DNA of 64,000 nucleotides, from the NCBI GenBank assembly GCA_902463235.1, contig CABQER010000002.1, forward strand, positions 62,001 through 126,000, written 5' to 3'. Origin of the DNA: an uncultured Faecalibacterium sp. (lineage in GTDB: Bacteria > Bacillota > Clostridia > Oscillospirales > Ruminococcaceae). Shown here in pieces: positions 49,933 to 61,370 of the stretch. The notes below the pieces were generated by a model. That model saw only the letters and a list, made by a program, of their open reading frames with translations, was not told where the DNA came from and searched no databases. The translations under genes and the position numbers were made by a program. How positions within the stretch are numbered: position 1 is the stretch's first letter; every line of letters starts with the position of its first letter.

Positions 49933-50178
49933 TTATTCCGCGATCACCTCGTACATCTCGCGGGCAACGTCTTTCGTGCGGGGCTCCACATCCGAGAGCA
50001 CCCGCACCTTGATGGGCCGGTTGCCGAAGGTGACCTCGATGATGTCCCCGGCGTTGACAGCCTGACTGGCCTTTGCCACCTTGCCGTTGATGAGGATGCG
50101 GCCTGCATCCGCCACCTCGTTTGCCACGGTGCGGCGCTTGATGAGGCGGGAGACCTTGAGATATTTATCCAGACGCAT
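49933..50178 (-). CDS. rqcP: S4-domain ribosome quality-control protein RqcP (YabO)
   Basis: 81 residues. It consists of one S4 RNA-binding domain: M-R-L-D-K-Y-L-K-V-S-R-L-I-K-R-R-T, then G-R-I-L-I-N-G-K-V-A-K-A-S-Q-A-V-N-A-G-D-I-I. With RqcH it adds Ala tails to stalled nascent chains on 50S subunits. It occupies the yabO position between mazG/HU and yabP. With tmRNA-SmpB in the same window, both ribosome-rescue routes are represented. Confidence 0.93.
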   Translation of the reverse strand: MRLDKYLKVSRLIKRRTVANEVADAGRILINGKVAKASQAVNAGDIIEVTFGNRPIKVRVLSDVEPRTKDVAREMYEVIAE

Positions 50179-50202
50179 TGGCGTTATTCCTTTCCTTTCA
50201 GC

Positions 50203-50238
50203 AAAAAAGCCGCCGCACCTTGTGCAGGCAGCGGCGGC
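50203..50238 (-). terminator. Terminator of the HU gene
   Basis: GCCGCCGC and GCGGCGGC flank a short loop; the minus strand continues TTTTTTGC. Confidence 0.88.
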
Positions 50239-50251
50239 GTGACAGAACCGA

Positions 50252-50521
50252 TTACAGGGTGTCCTTCAGGGACTTGCCGGGCTTGAACACGATGCTGCGG
50301 GAAGCAGCAATGGTGATGGGCTCGCGGGTGCGGGGGTTGATGCCCTGACGCTCGGCGCGCTCGCGCACTTCAAAGGTGCCAAAGCCGGAGATGCTGATCT
50401 TTTCGCCCTCGGTCATGGCCTTGCCCAGTGCCTCAAAAACGGCGTTGACAGCCTGCTCTGCGCTCTTCTTGCTCATTTCGGTGTTTGCCGCAACCTGTGC
50501 GATCAAGTCGGTCTTGGTCAT
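50252..50521 (-). CDS. HU family DNA-binding protein
   Basis: 89 residues from the ATG at 50521, with TGGAGGC upstream. The HU fold is clear: M-T-K-T-D-L-I-A-Q-V-A, S-G-F-G-T-F-E-V-R-E-R-A-E-R, the DNA-embracing arm G-I-N-P-R-T-R-E-P-I-T-I, and the C-terminal F-K-P-G-K-S-L-K. It bends and compacts DNA. It sits between mazG and rqcP with its own terminator. Confidence 0.97.
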   Translation of the reverse strand: MTKTDLIAQVAANTEMSKKSAEQAVNAVFEALGKAMTEGEKISISGFGTFEVRERAERQGINPRTREPITIAASRSIVFKPGKSLKDTL

Positions 50522-50576
50522 ATTATTTGCCTCCATCTGATGTTTGTCTTGAATTCTCTCGTTCTATCGGAGCAGG

Positions 50577-51302
50577 TCATTCGACCTGAGTACCGCGTTG
50601 TTCCTGTTCCAGACACTGCTGTGCAAAGCGCTTGGACGCAAAGGTCAGTGCTTCTTCTGCATCCACCCCCGCAAGCCGGGCGGCGTTCACCGCTGCAAAC
50701 AGCAGCTGGCCTGCGGCTTCCTGCTTTGCGGCTTCCTCTGCCTTGGCAAAGTCCTGCACGGCGGCTTCCAGCTGATGCTGCGCTGCGGCTGCATCCTGCT
50801 GCCCAAGGCCATGCCCGGCGGCACGCTTTTGCAGCTTTTGCGCCCGCATGAGCGCGGGCAGCGTAGCGGGCACGGTGGCCAGCTCGTCCGCAAGGGTAGT
50901 ACGCCCCTTTTCCTTATTTTTGAGCGCATCCCAGCCATTTATACCGGCGTTTTCCGCTGCGGAGGATGCAAAGATGTTGGGGTGCCGGAACACCAGCTTT
51001 TCGCACACATTGCGGCACACATCCTCAAAGGTAAAGCGTCCCCGCTCTTCCTCCATGGCGGCGTGGAACACCACCTGCATCAGCACGTCTCCCAGCTCCT
51101 CCCGGAGCAGAACGGCGTCGTCTGTGTCAATGGCTTCCAGCGCTTCGCAGGTTTCTTCCAGAAAATTTTTGCGGATGGAAGCATGGGTCTGCACTTTATC
51201 CCACGGGCAGCCGTTTTCAGGGTCCCGCAGGATGCGGATCACCTGCAGCAGCTGCTCCGCCGTATAGGGCGGCTGTGGGTTCCAGTCCAGCACACGTTCC
51301 AT
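50577..51302 (-). CDS. mazG: Nucleoside triphosphate pyrophosphohydrolase MazG
   Basis: 241 residues, a two-domain MazG. The first domain has N-G-C-P-W-D-K-V-Q-T-H and the metal-binding E-E-T-C-E-A-L-E-A-I...E-E-L-G-D-V-L-M-Q-V-V-F-H. The second, weaker domain spans about 165-235. It hydrolyses NTPs to NMPs and pyrophosphate as a housecleaning enzyme. In Bacillus yabN carries the MazG domain immediately before yabO; here HU lies between. It has no adjacent mazEF. Confidence 0.95.
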   Translation of the reverse strand: MERVLDWNPQPPYTAEQLLQVIRILRDPENGCPWDKVQTHASIRKNFLEETCEALEAIDTDDAVLLREELGDVLMQVVFHAAMEEERGRFTFEDVCRNVCEKLVFRHPNIFASSAAENAGINGWDALKNKEKGRTTLADELATVPATLPALMRAQKLQKRAAGHGLGQQDAAAAQHQLEAAVQDFAKAEEAAKQEAAGQLLFAAVNAARLAGVDAEEALTFASKRFAQQCLEQEQRGTQVE

Positions 51303-51403
51303 CTCCTTTTCAAAAAGATATTGTAGATTTTACCGCAGCCGCTGCGGTTTTTCAAGCAAAAACCGCAATTTCCCCGCTTTGTTCATGGTTTTCTGCGCTT
51401 TTC

Positions 51404-51440
51404 ACAAAAACAGGCGGCATCCTGTGGGGGATACCGCCCT
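51404..51440 (-). terminator. Terminator of the zinc-ribbon gene
   Basis: AGGCGGCAT and ATACCGCCT pair around a C/G loop; the minus strand continues GTTTTTGTG. Confidence 0.75.
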
Positions 51441-51465
51441 GTTGCAAAGTTTTCCGGTTATCGGC

Positions 51466-51891
51466 TTACAGCTGTGCGCCGCACTTATTGCAGAACAGTG
51501 CATCGTCCGAGACGGGCGCGCCGCACTGCGGGCAGGTCTTGCGGGCAGACTGAGCGGGCTCTTCCGGGGCAGCTTCTTCTGCCTCCTCCACGGGGGCTTC
51601 GTAGTCCACCTCAGAAGCCTCGGCAGGGGTCAGGGTAGCCTTCAGGCGGGTGATCTCCCGCTCGATGGTATCGATCATCTCGATGTATTTATCCACCAGC
51701 GGCTGGTTTTCCTCCTTGCCCTTGGCAAGGCTGTACACCAGTGCGCCCAGCTGACGCTGTGCCTTGAGCAGCTTACCCTGCTCGTTGACCAGCAGCGCCT
51801 GCGTCTTGCCCTTTTCGGCCAGATCCATGGCGGCGTTCTTGCCCTTTTCGGCATATTCCAGACCCATTGCTTTGATCTTGTTAAAATCCAT
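51466..51891 (-). CDS. Coiled-coil zinc-ribbon protein, unknown function
   Basis: 141 residues from the ATG at 51891 (AGAGAGGTG upstream). A helical, charged N-terminal half (about 1-95) with heptad-like spacing is followed by an acidic Glu/Pro/Ala linker and a C-terminal zinc ribbon C-P-Q-C...C-N-K-C (about 119-138). There is no signal or membrane segment. Zinc-ribbon proteins of this layout are common in Clostridia and uncharacterised. It is a single-gene unit. Confidence 0.75.
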   Translation of the reverse strand: MDFNKIKAMGLEYAEKGKNAAMDLAEKGKTQALLVNEQGKLLKAQRQLGALVYSLAKGKEENQPLVDKYIEMIDTIEREITRLKATLTPAEASEVDYEAPVEEAEEAAPEEPAQSARKTCPQCGAPVSDDALFCNKCGAQL

Positions 51892-52063
51892 AAAAGACAC
51901 CTCTCTTATTCTGGCAGTATTCTCTGCAGATAGCGGCGCATCCCGCGCCATACCGGGGTTGTATTCCCATTATAGCGCAGCGTTATGGCAATTGCAACGA
52001 ATGCACCGCAATTTTTACAGTTTGGTGCTGGTTTGGAAACAAATTTTACGCATTTTTCACCGG

Positions 52064-52999
52064 TTAGGTGCGGCTGCCATAAAACTCGCACAGCATACTA
52101 TCGGCGGGCAGCAGTTCCAGCGGCAGCGGATCCACCTGCTCAAACCGGCGGGCAGTCTCGTCCCATAGCTCGGCGTTGTGGCCCTCCAGCGTGAACTGAC
52201 GGCGCACCTCGCCCAGCAGCCGGGAGATCAGTCCCAGCTCGTAGGTAAAGGAGGTGTCCAGCAGGAAGTCTGCGGTGGTCTTGAATCCCTTGATATAGCG
52301 GGTCTCACCGTCCAGCACCCTGTCCCACATAGAAAGGGTCTTGGCGGGGCTGCGGCCACGGGCGGCGGCATCCCGCAGGGTGCGGCGGCACAGGCGGATA
52401 TCCTGCGTATTGATGACCCGGCGGCCGTCAATGCAGTATTCCTCCCGCAGACCGGCGTAGATGCGGTAGATCTGGTCGTCCGGCACAAGGCCGGTCAGCT
52501 CCGGGTTCAGAGCATGGATGCCCTCCACGATGCACACACCGCCCTGCAGATCGATGGGTTCCACCGCGGCAGAGCGCTGCTCGGTGGCAAAATCGTAGAT
52601 GGGCAGCTCGGTCTTGCCGGTCTCGCTGAGCTGGTGCAGGCACTGCTTGATGAGGGGCAGATCCAGTGTTTCAAGGTTTTCATAGTCCAGTGTGCCGTCC
52701 GGCATTTTGGGGTAGTAGGCAGCGCCTTTAAAAAAGTTGTCCAGACTGACTACCTGTGCCGGGGTGCCCTGCTGCACCAGTGCCTTTGCCAGGCAATGGG
52801 CGCTGGTGGTCTTGCCGCTGGCGGAAGGTCCGGTCAGCATAACGATCTTTGCCCCAGAGCCGCGCACCTTCTGGGCGGCATACTGCACCCGCCGGGCGTA
52901 GCTGTTCTCGCTCAGCTCGGCCAGCGCCTGCGGGCTGCGGGCTGCTACATTATAGAGGTCTACTTCAACCAGTCGTTTCGGTACCCAGATCGTGATCAT
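52064..52999 (-). CDS. Uridine kinase/phosphoribulokinase-like nucleoside kinase
   Basis: 311 residues. The P-loop T-G-P-S-A-S-G-K-T-T-S-A-H sits at about residue 57. Other kinase marks are V-S-L-D-N-F-F-K-G, L-D-Y-E-N-L-E-T-L-D, and I-V-E-G-I-H-A-L-N-P. Many Clostridial relatives have an N-terminal TGS and threonyl-tRNA-synthetase-like part that is absent here. The start MITIWVPKR at 52999 overlaps hemZ by 35 bp, with AAGGAG 14 bp upstream; a later start is possible. It likely phosphorylates a nucleoside; which one is not known. Confidence 0.85.
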   Translation of the reverse strand: MITIWVPKRLVEVDLYNVAARSPQALAELSENSYARRVQYAAQKVRGSGAKIVMLTGPSASGKTTSAHCLAKALVQQGTPAQVVSLDNFFKGAAYYPKMPDGTLDYENLETLDLPLIKQCLHQLSETGKTELPIYDFATEQRSAAVEPIDLQGGVCIVEGIHALNPELTGLVPDDQIYRIYAGLREEYCIDGRRVINTQDIRLCRRTLRDAAARGRSPAKTLSMWDRVLDGETRYIKGFKTTADFLLDTSFTYELGLISRLLGEVRRQFTLEGHNAELWDETARRFEQVDPLPLELLPADSMLCEFYGSRT

Positions 53000-54434
53000 A
53001 AAACTCAGCCACTCCTTTTTTCCGGTCCAGTACCTCCGCAAAGCGCTGGATATACTCGTTCGGATACTTAAAATTGAAGATGCGCTGCATCCGTTTGCCC
53101 CCATCGGCCACCAGTTTGGTGCTGCCGCCCGCACCGGCCGAAAGGATGGTCTGGACTTCCTCCATGATATAAATATTATAGTAACCCTCGTGACCCGGCT
53201 TGCACCAGCCCACGTTTTCCAGATTCTGCAGCGTATTCTTCTGCCGGTAGAGATAATAGGGACGGTAGCCCGCTTCAGCCAGCAGATGGCATTTTTCCAG
53301 CATGGCGGCTACGTCCGCGTAGTCGTTCTCCTTCTGATCCTCGATGACGATGCGGGACGCCCGCTTGAGGGTAAGGGTGTGGACAGTGATGTTCTCCGGC
53401 TGCAAGGCAATGGCCTGCCGCAGGCTGTGCTCAAAGCCCTCCACCGTATCCCCGGGCAGCCCGGCGATGAGGTCCATGTTGATGTCCTCGTGCCCGGCGC
53501 GGCGGGCATCGGCGTAGCAAGCCAGAATATCCTGTGCCGAGTGCTTGCGGCCGATGTTAGCCAGCACCGTGTCCGAGAAGGTCTGGGGGTTGATGGAGAT
53601 GCGGGTAGCGCCGTATTCCTTGATGACTGCCAGCTTTTCGGCATCGGTGCAGTCCGGGCGGCCTGCCTCTACGGTATATTCTACGACCTTGCTCAGGTCA
53701 AAATTCTCCCGCACAGTGCCCATGAGCTGCCGCAGCTGGGCAGCGGAAAGGCTGGTGGGCGTACCGCCGCCGATGTAGATGCTGCACAAGGTCAGCCCTG
53801 CACGCTCAGCCTGCGCCCGGATCTCTGCAACCTCTTTGCACAGGCAGTCCACATAGGGCTGCACCATCTTACGGTCGCGGTCCAGATTGCAGCTGACAAA
53901 GCTGCAATAGCTGCACCGGGAGGGGCAGAACGGGATGCCGATATACAGACTGTACGTCTTGGGCGCACTGCCCAGCTGCAAGATCGGCTCCTGCAGATCG
54001 GCGATTTCCTTCGCCATTTCGTATTTTTGCTTCGAGCAGTCGAACCGCTGTAAGAAGAAGCGGTCGATCTGCTCTGCGCTCCACCCGGCGGCGCGCTTAT
54101 CGTGGATCAGCCGCACCGGGCGCACACCGGTCATTTTGCCCCAAGGCGGGCGGATGCCCGTCCACTGGCGCAGCAGGTCATAGGTCAGGCTGGCAAGGGC
54201 AAACTCCGGCGTTTCTCCGCCCTGCTCCACCGGCAGCGGCAGCGGGGCTTCCAGCGTTTTGCTCTTTTCCCCCTGCCGCACCAGCACCCGCAGACCGGTA
54301 TCAGTCTTTTCTGCCCACAGACAGTCCTCGGCAGGCTCCGGCGGGGTCAGGGTCAAGGGTGCCATGGGGTAAAACAGGCGGGCAAGGTGTTCCACCTCGT
54401 ACCCGGAGGGCAGCCCAGTGATATAGATCTTCAT
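52965..54434 (-). CDS. hemZ: Coproporphyrinogen dehydrogenase HemZ (radical SAM)
   Basis: 489 residues. An N-terminal domain of about 150 residues precedes the radical-SAM core with C-P-S-R-C-S-Y-C (the CxxxCxxC cluster). Y-I-G-G-G-T-P-T, R-I-S-I-N-P-Q-T-F-S-D and D-L-I-A-G-L-P-G-D follow. It is an oxygen-independent coproporphyrinogen III oxidase-like enzyme. No other haem gene is nearby, so its real substrate in this organism is open. It lies 12 bp after the MBL hydrolase gene in one minus-strand run. Confidence 0.94.
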   Translation of the reverse strand: MKIYITGLPSGYEVEHLARLFYPMAPLTLTPPEPAEDCLWAEKTDTGLRVLVRQGEKSKTLEAPLPLPVEQGGETPEFALASLTYDLLRQWTGIRPPWGKMTGVRPVRLIHDKRAAGWSAEQIDRFFLQRFDCSKQKYEMAKEIADLQEPILQLGSAPKTYSLYIGIPFCPSRCSYCSFVSCNLDRDRKMVQPYVDCLCKEVAEIRAQAERAGLTLCSIYIGGGTPTSLSAAQLRQLMGTVRENFDLSKVVEYTVEAGRPDCTDAEKLAVIKEYGATRISINPQTFSDTVLANIGRKHSAQDILACYADARRAGHEDINMDLIAGLPGDTVEGFEHSLRQAIALQPENITVHTLTLKRASRIVIEDQKENDYADVAAMLEKCHLLAEAGYRPYYLYRQKNTLQNLENVGWCKPGHEGYYNIYIMEEVQTILSAGAGGSTKLVADGGKRMQRIFNFKYPNEYIQRFAEVLDRKKGVAEFYDHDLGTETTG

Positions 54435-54446
54435 GTCGTTCTCTCT

Positions 54447-55064
54447 TTAAAAAATGTCGTTGCCGCCGCGCAGGGCGCTGCGGATATAGTAGTTGTTGTC
54501 CAGCTCCGCGCCAAAGGTGGAAAATTCGCCATGGCCGGGCAGCACCTGTGTTTCGCGGGGGATGGGCAGCTGTGCCAGCTTGCGCAAGCTGTCTGCCATC
54601 TGTGCGCTGCTGCCGCCCTCAAGGTCGGTGCGGCCGATGCTGCCGGCAAACAGCGTATCGCCACAGAACAGATGTTCACCGCACAGCAGCACCACGCTGC
54701 CGGGGGTGTGGCCGGGGGTGTGCCACGCGGTAAAGCGCAGCTCGTCCACCGCGATCTGCTCCCCTTCTGTATAGCCGCAGTCCGCAGCGGAAAGCGGGTA
54801 CATCCTGTCGCCGGCAAGGTCTGCCTTTTCGCAGTAGAGGGTGGCGTTCCACTCCGCTTTCAACGCGGCAGCACTGCCCACATGGTCGTAGTGGCCGTGG
54901 GTGCACAGGATGGTGGTAAGGGTGGCGTTGTGCTGCTTTAAAATTTCGTCGTAGCTGTCCACCTCTGCCGCCGGGTCGATGACCACAGCATGGCCTGCAT
55001 CGGAGATGAGCAGAAAGGTGTTGGTATACAGCGGCGGTGCCGCAGGAATGTGAAAGCCTTGCAT
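54447..55064 (-). CDS. MBL-fold hydrolase (glyoxalase II-like)
   Basis: 205 residues from the ATG at 55064, with GGAG upstream; the longer frame starts inside dtd. The metal-binding motif is T-H-G-H-Y-D-H-V-G, with later ligands in H-T-P-G-H-T-P-G, C-G-D-T-L-F and L-P-G-H-G. It hydrolyses thioesters or related substrates. The gene sits between dtd and hemZ, a context often seen in Clostridia. Its substrate is not known. Confidence 0.9.
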   Translation of the reverse strand: MQGFHIPAAPPLYTNTFLLISDAGHAVVIDPAAEVDSYDEILKQHNATLTTILCTHGHYDHVGSAAALKAEWNATLYCEKADLAGDRMYPLSAADCGYTEGEQIAVDELRFTAWHTPGHTPGSVVLLCGEHLFCGDTLFAGSIGRTDLEGGSSAQMADSLRKLAQLPIPRETQVLPGHGEFSTFGAELDNNYYIRSALRGGNDIF

Positions 55065-55066
55065 CG

Positions 55067-55528
55067 TTACTCCTTCTTCTTCCACTCGTCGGTATCAATG
55101 ATGATGGTGCAGGGGCCTTCGTTCACCAGCGACACCTGCATGTGCGCGCCGAACTCGCCGTGCTGCACGTCCTTGAGGCCGTGCTTAGCCATCTCGGCAA
55201 GGAACAGCTCATAGGCATCCACCGAGAGCGGCGGCTTTGCAGCCTTGATAAAACTGGGGCGGTAGCCCTTTTTGGTGTCGCCGTAAAGGGTGAACTGGCT
55301 GACCACCAGCGCGGAATAGCCCAGATCCCGGGCGCTCAGGTTCAGCTTGCCCTCCGCATCTGGGAAAATGCGCAGACCCGCGCATTTATCGGCAAGTTTG
55401 GGTACGATGTCCAGCGTATCGGTGTCCCTGACCCCCAGCAGGATCATGATTCCCGGCCCAATGGCGCGGGGCTCGCCGCCTTCCACCCGCACACTGGCGG
55501 AGGATACGGCCTGAATAACTGCTCGCAT
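55067..55528 (-). CDS. dtd: D-aminoacyl-tRNA deacylase
   Basis: 153 residues, standard. Motifs are M-R-A-V-I-Q-A-V-S-S-A-S-V, the catalytic S-Q-F-T-L-Y-G-D-T-K-K-G-Y-R-P-S-F, and the C-terminal N-E-G-P-C-T-I-I-I-D with the Gly-cisPro of the family. It frees tRNA from D-amino acids and so guards translation. It follows relA by 4 bp. Confidence 0.97.
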   Translation of the reverse strand: MRAVIQAVSSASVRVEGGEPRAIGPGIMILLGVRDTDTLDIVPKLADKCAGLRIFPDAEGKLNLSARDLGYSALVVSQFTLYGDTKKGYRPSFIKAAKPPLSVDAYELFLAEMAKHGLKDVQHGEFGAHMQVSLVNEGPCTIIIDTDEWKKKE

Positions 55529-55532
55529 TGCG

Positions 55533-57875
<2,343 letters not shown>

Positions 57876-60008
57876 TTATAGTTCCTCCAGACATTTCAGG
57901 ATGGGGGCATCAGCAAGGTTCTTTTTGCCTGCTGTCGGCACCAGCTCCCAGAACTTTGCCCCGCCTTTTTCCGCTGCGGTGATCAGCCCCACCTGCTCTA
58001 AGGCGGCAACTGCCACCAGCGTTTTGCCGGTCTGCTCCTCGCCCAGCTTTGCGCACAGGGGCTGCAGATCCTCGGCGTGCCAGCGGCGGGACTGCAATTC
58101 CCGGTACACGGCAATGATATCCGTGCGGGCGGGAGCGATCTGTTTCTTTTGTTCTTCGGTCAGGGGGGTGCCCCGGCGCAGCGCCTGCACCAGTGCAGCC
58201 TGCCGCGCCAGCTCTGCGCCCAGCCCTGCCGGGTGCAGATCGATGATACGGCCGGAGAGCTGCGCGCCCCGGGCAGACTCGTACACCGAAAGGTTCAGTG
58301 CCGCGTCCACCACATCGCCCAGCGCGTAGGGCAGCTGCTCGGCGGGCATCCCGAACCAGACGGCATACAGGCAACTATTGCCCTGCCGCAGCCGCAAGCG
58401 GCTGTGCCGCCCCTCCGATACCGGGTATACACCGTCCACCACGGCACTTTGCAGCAGGAAAACCGGGGTGGGGTTCTCCGCTCCGTAGGGTGCCAGCTGA
58501 TCCAAGTGCCGCACGCTTTCCACCGTGATACGGTCCAGATGGATGGTCACATCACAGGTAAGGGGCGGGGTGTGCAGTACCGGGCACTCCCGGGCCGCCC
58601 ACTCGTTCAGGCGGCGGCGCAGTTCGGGCAGGTTTTCTTCCCGGACGGAAAGTCCCGCCGCCATGGCGTGGCCGCCGTAGCGCACCAGAAGGTCGGCACA
58701 GGAGCCGATGCAGGCGTGCAGGTTAAAGCCCTGCACGCTGCGTCCGCTGCCCTTGCCCTCGCCGTGCTCGTCAATGGTGACCACGATGACCGGGCGTCCG
58801 GTGCGCTCCACCAGCCGGGAAGCCACGATGCCAATGACGCCGGGGTGCCAGTCCCGTCCCCACAGCAGCATGATGCGGTCGTCCAGCCGCTCGGACTGCT
58901 GTTCCAGCAATTCCTCGGCAGCTTTGAAAATTTGTTGCTCGGTCTCCTGCCGGTGGGCGTTGATCTCGCCAAGCTTATGCGCCAACTCCTCGGCTCTTTC
59001 CGGGTCCTCGCAGAGCACCAGCTGCAAAGCGGTGACGGCGTTATCCATGCGGCCTGCCGCATTGATGCGGGGCGCGATGGCGTAGCTGATATTCTCGGCG
59101 GTGATGGGCTTGCCCGCAAGGCCGACTTCCTCTAAAAGTGCCCCAAATCCAGGACGGTCGGTCTGTTGCAGCTGCCGCAGCCCGGCTTTGACAAGGGTGC
59201 GGTTCTCCCCCACCAGCGGCATCACATCCGCCACCGTGCCCACGGCGGCAAGGTCGCCGCAGTAATCCAGCATTTCCTCCGGCGGGCAGCCGTCCAGCGC
59301 GGCACAAAGCTTGAACGCTACGCCCGCGCCGCACAGACCCTTGAAGGGGCTGTGGTCGTCCTCCCGGCGGGGGTCCACCACGGCCACGGCCTTGGGCAAA
59401 GTCTCCGGCGGCAGATGGTGGTCAGTGATGATCAGATCCATGCCCAGCGAAGCCGCAAACTCGGCTTCTTCCACGGCAGAGATGCCGTTATCCACCGTCA
59501 CAATGAGGGTGCAGCCCTTGTTGTGCATGGACTGGATGGCGTTTTTGGACAGGCCGTAGCCGTCCCCCTCGCGGCTGGGCAGCATACACTTGACGGTCGC
59601 GCCCATGCCCTTGAGATGCTGGTACAGCAGGGCGGTAGCGGTCACGCCGTCCACATCGTAATCACCAAAAACCGCGATGGTCTCGCCGTTGTCGATGGCC
59701 TGCCAGATGCGCTGGCAGGCGGCATCCATATCGGTCAGCAGGGCGGGGTCGGAAAGTTCCTCCTCCCCTGCCAGTAAGGTCAGCGCTTCGGCGGGGTCAG
59801 TGATGCCCCGGGCGGCAAGGATGCCCGCCAGCAGAGCGTTTTCCTTTTGCTGCGCCGCCAGCACGGCCTTATATTTTTCGTCTGACCACGGCGCTTCGTC
59901 CATGGCCTGCTCTTCCAGCTGTGCCGCTGCCTGCTCGGCAATGGCGGCGGTCAGCTCCCGTACAGTGGTGCGGTCCAGCGGTTTTTGTTCCCAAGCGCGG
60001 TAGGTCAT
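57876..60008 (-). CDS. recJ: Single-stranded-DNA exonuclease RecJ
   Basis: 710 residues. DHH-family motifs: F-G-D-Y-D-V-D-G-V-T-A (about residue 114), V-T-V-D-N-G-I, I-T-D-H-H-L-P, and the DHHA1 part G-G-H-A-M-A-A-G-L-S. An OB-like domain and a C-terminal winged region follow. It degrades single strands 5' to 3' in recombination, base excision and mismatch repair. Its start overlaps the XpaC-like gene by 4 bp (ATGA). Confidence 0.96.
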   Translation of the reverse strand: MTYRAWEQKPLDRTTVRELTAAIAEQAAAQLEEQAMDEAPWSDEKYKAVLAAQQKENALLAGILAARGITDPAEALTLLAGEEELSDPALLTDMDAACQRIWQAIDNGETIAVFGDYDVDGVTATALLYQHLKGMGATVKCMLPSREGDGYGLSKNAIQSMHNKGCTLIVTVDNGISAVEEAEFAASLGMDLIITDHHLPPETLPKAVAVVDPRREDDHSPFKGLCGAGVAFKLCAALDGCPPEEMLDYCGDLAAVGTVADVMPLVGENRTLVKAGLRQLQQTDRPGFGALLEEVGLAGKPITAENISYAIAPRINAAGRMDNAVTALQLVLCEDPERAEELAHKLGEINAHRQETEQQIFKAAEELLEQQSERLDDRIMLLWGRDWHPGVIGIVASRLVERTGRPVIVVTIDEHGEGKGSGRSVQGFNLHACIGSCADLLVRYGGHAMAAGLSVREENLPELRRRLNEWAARECPVLHTPPLTCDVTIHLDRITVESVRHLDQLAPYGAENPTPVFLLQSAVVDGVYPVSEGRHSRLRLRQGNSCLYAVWFGMPAEQLPYALGDVVDAALNLSVYESARGAQLSGRIIDLHPAGLGAELARQAALVQALRRGTPLTEEQKKQIAPARTDIIAVYRELQSRRWHAEDLQPLCAKLGEEQTGKTLVAVAALEQVGLITAAEKGGAKFWELVPTAGKKNLADAPILKCLEEL

Positions 60009-61360
60009 TCAAATTCCCTCCCGGTCAGGCCGTCGTTGGCCAGCATTCCCTGCAAAGCGGCGATCTCGGAAGAAATATCCATGGCTACGTCCGAAAGCAG
60101 ATTGTTGTACAGGTTCTCATACGCCTGATTCAAGGTATGCAGGATGCCTGCGATATCCCGGCGGATGGTCTCGGCGTTTTCGCCCTGCTGCCCCTGCACG
60201 TCGTTATAGGTGTGCAGCAACTTGAGGGTGGTGGGAATATAATATTCCGCAAAGCGGCGGGTCTTGGGCTGGCTTTCCGGGTGTGCTTCCAGCCAGTCGC
60301 AGATGGCGGTAGTGGTCTTGTGCATCGCGGCCAGTTCTTCCCGTGCCTGCGCGTCCTGCATGAGCTGCTGCTCTTTTTCCAGCACGGCAGCAAAGCGGCG
60401 GGCGGTATCGAGATTGAGCGGAGCATCGCCGGTTTCCACCTTTTCCGGCTGCGGCTGCACGGCGGCAGCGGCAGCGGCAGCTTCCTTGGCGGCGTGGTAG
60501 TCCTCTGCCGTCAGGTAGAGCATCTCGGTCTCATCGTCCAGCCATGCGTTCAGCCAGCCCTTATGGATGTAGCTGCGCAGCTTTTTCAGCGCTTTTTTCT
60601 TGGTCTGGTGGGTCAGGTCGGCCAGCATCTCCACCGAAAGCCCCTTCTGTACGTTCAGCTTTTCGGCTGTATCTGCCAGCAGGCGCAGCTTTTTGGAGGC
60701 CGACAGCCGGGAGGCACCGGCGGCGATCATCGCGCCAAAGCCGCAAGCAACAAGGGTCAACACATTGCCTGTGATCTCCAGCACCGTCGTGGCCATGGAA
60801 GCGCCGGTGGTAAAGGTATAGGTCATGCCCTCCGCGGCCGTGGCCACCGTGTCACCGATCACGGTCTCCGTAATAAGGCCGGGCAGAAAGGCCTCCGCTG
60901 CCACAATGCAGCCAATGCCGCCCAGACCGAAGATCACCGCAAAGGTAATGCCCACAGCCAGCAGGGTGCAACCTGCGCTATATCGTTTTTTTGCGCTGAC
61001 ACGGATATTTTCCACCGGGGTAGGCTCCGGCTTTGCAAAGATCTGCCGGAACCAGTCGGGCATCCCGGCGGGGTCGGCATCCGCAGCACCTTCGCGGAAA
61101 GACTGCTTTGCATCCCCATAGGGGGAACTTCTGCGCCCCTGCCGGAAGGCCTTTGCAGCCTCCCCGATACCGTAGTTGGCTGCATGGACAGCGGCTTTGC
61201 CCACATCCCACGCCCGGTCGCCGATGTCCATGCCCCTGCCCTCAAAGCCGTGGGCAAAGGCATCGGTCATGGTGTTGCCAAAGGCGCGCAGCTGGTCTTC
61301 CAGCTCCTGCTGTACCTGCCGGCCTTCGTTATTCCGGTTATCGTTTTCACGATCGTTCAT
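60005..61360 (-). CDS. XpaC-like (5-bromo-4-chloroindolyl phosphate hydrolysis) family protein
   Basis: 451 residues from the ATG at 61360. A charged Asn/Arg/Glu N-terminus, two hydrophobic segments (about 130-160 and 185-215), a basic winged-helix-like region (K-K-A-L-K-K-L-R-S-Y), and the XpaC C-terminus R-R-F-A-E-Y-Y-I-P-T-T-L-K-L-L-H-T-Y. Related proteins sit next to tellurite-resistance TelA homologues; none is here. Despite the family name no hydrolase motif is visible. It overlaps recJ by 4 bp. Confidence 0.8.
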   Translation of the reverse strand: MNDRENDNRNNEGRQVQQELEDQLRAFGNTMTDAFAHGFEGRGMDIGDRAWDVGKAAVHAANYGIGEAAKAFRQGRRSSPYGDAKQSFREGAADADPAGMPDWFRQIFAKPEPTPVENIRVSAKKRYSAGCTLLAVGITFAVIFGLGGIGCIVAAEAFLPGLITETVIGDTVATAAEGMTYTFTTGASMATTVLEITGNVLTLVACGFGAMIAAGASRLSASKKLRLLADTAEKLNVQKGLSVEMLADLTHQTKKKALKKLRSYIHKGWLNAWLDDETEMLYLTAEDYHAAKEAAAAAAAVQPQPEKVETGDAPLNLDTARRFAAVLEKEQQLMQDAQAREELAAMHKTTTAICDWLEAHPESQPKTRRFAEYYIPTTLKLLHTYNDVQGQQGENAETIRRDIAGILHTLNQAYENLYNNLLSDVAMDISSEIAALQGMLANDGLTGREFE

Positions 61361-61370
61361 CAAAATCTTC

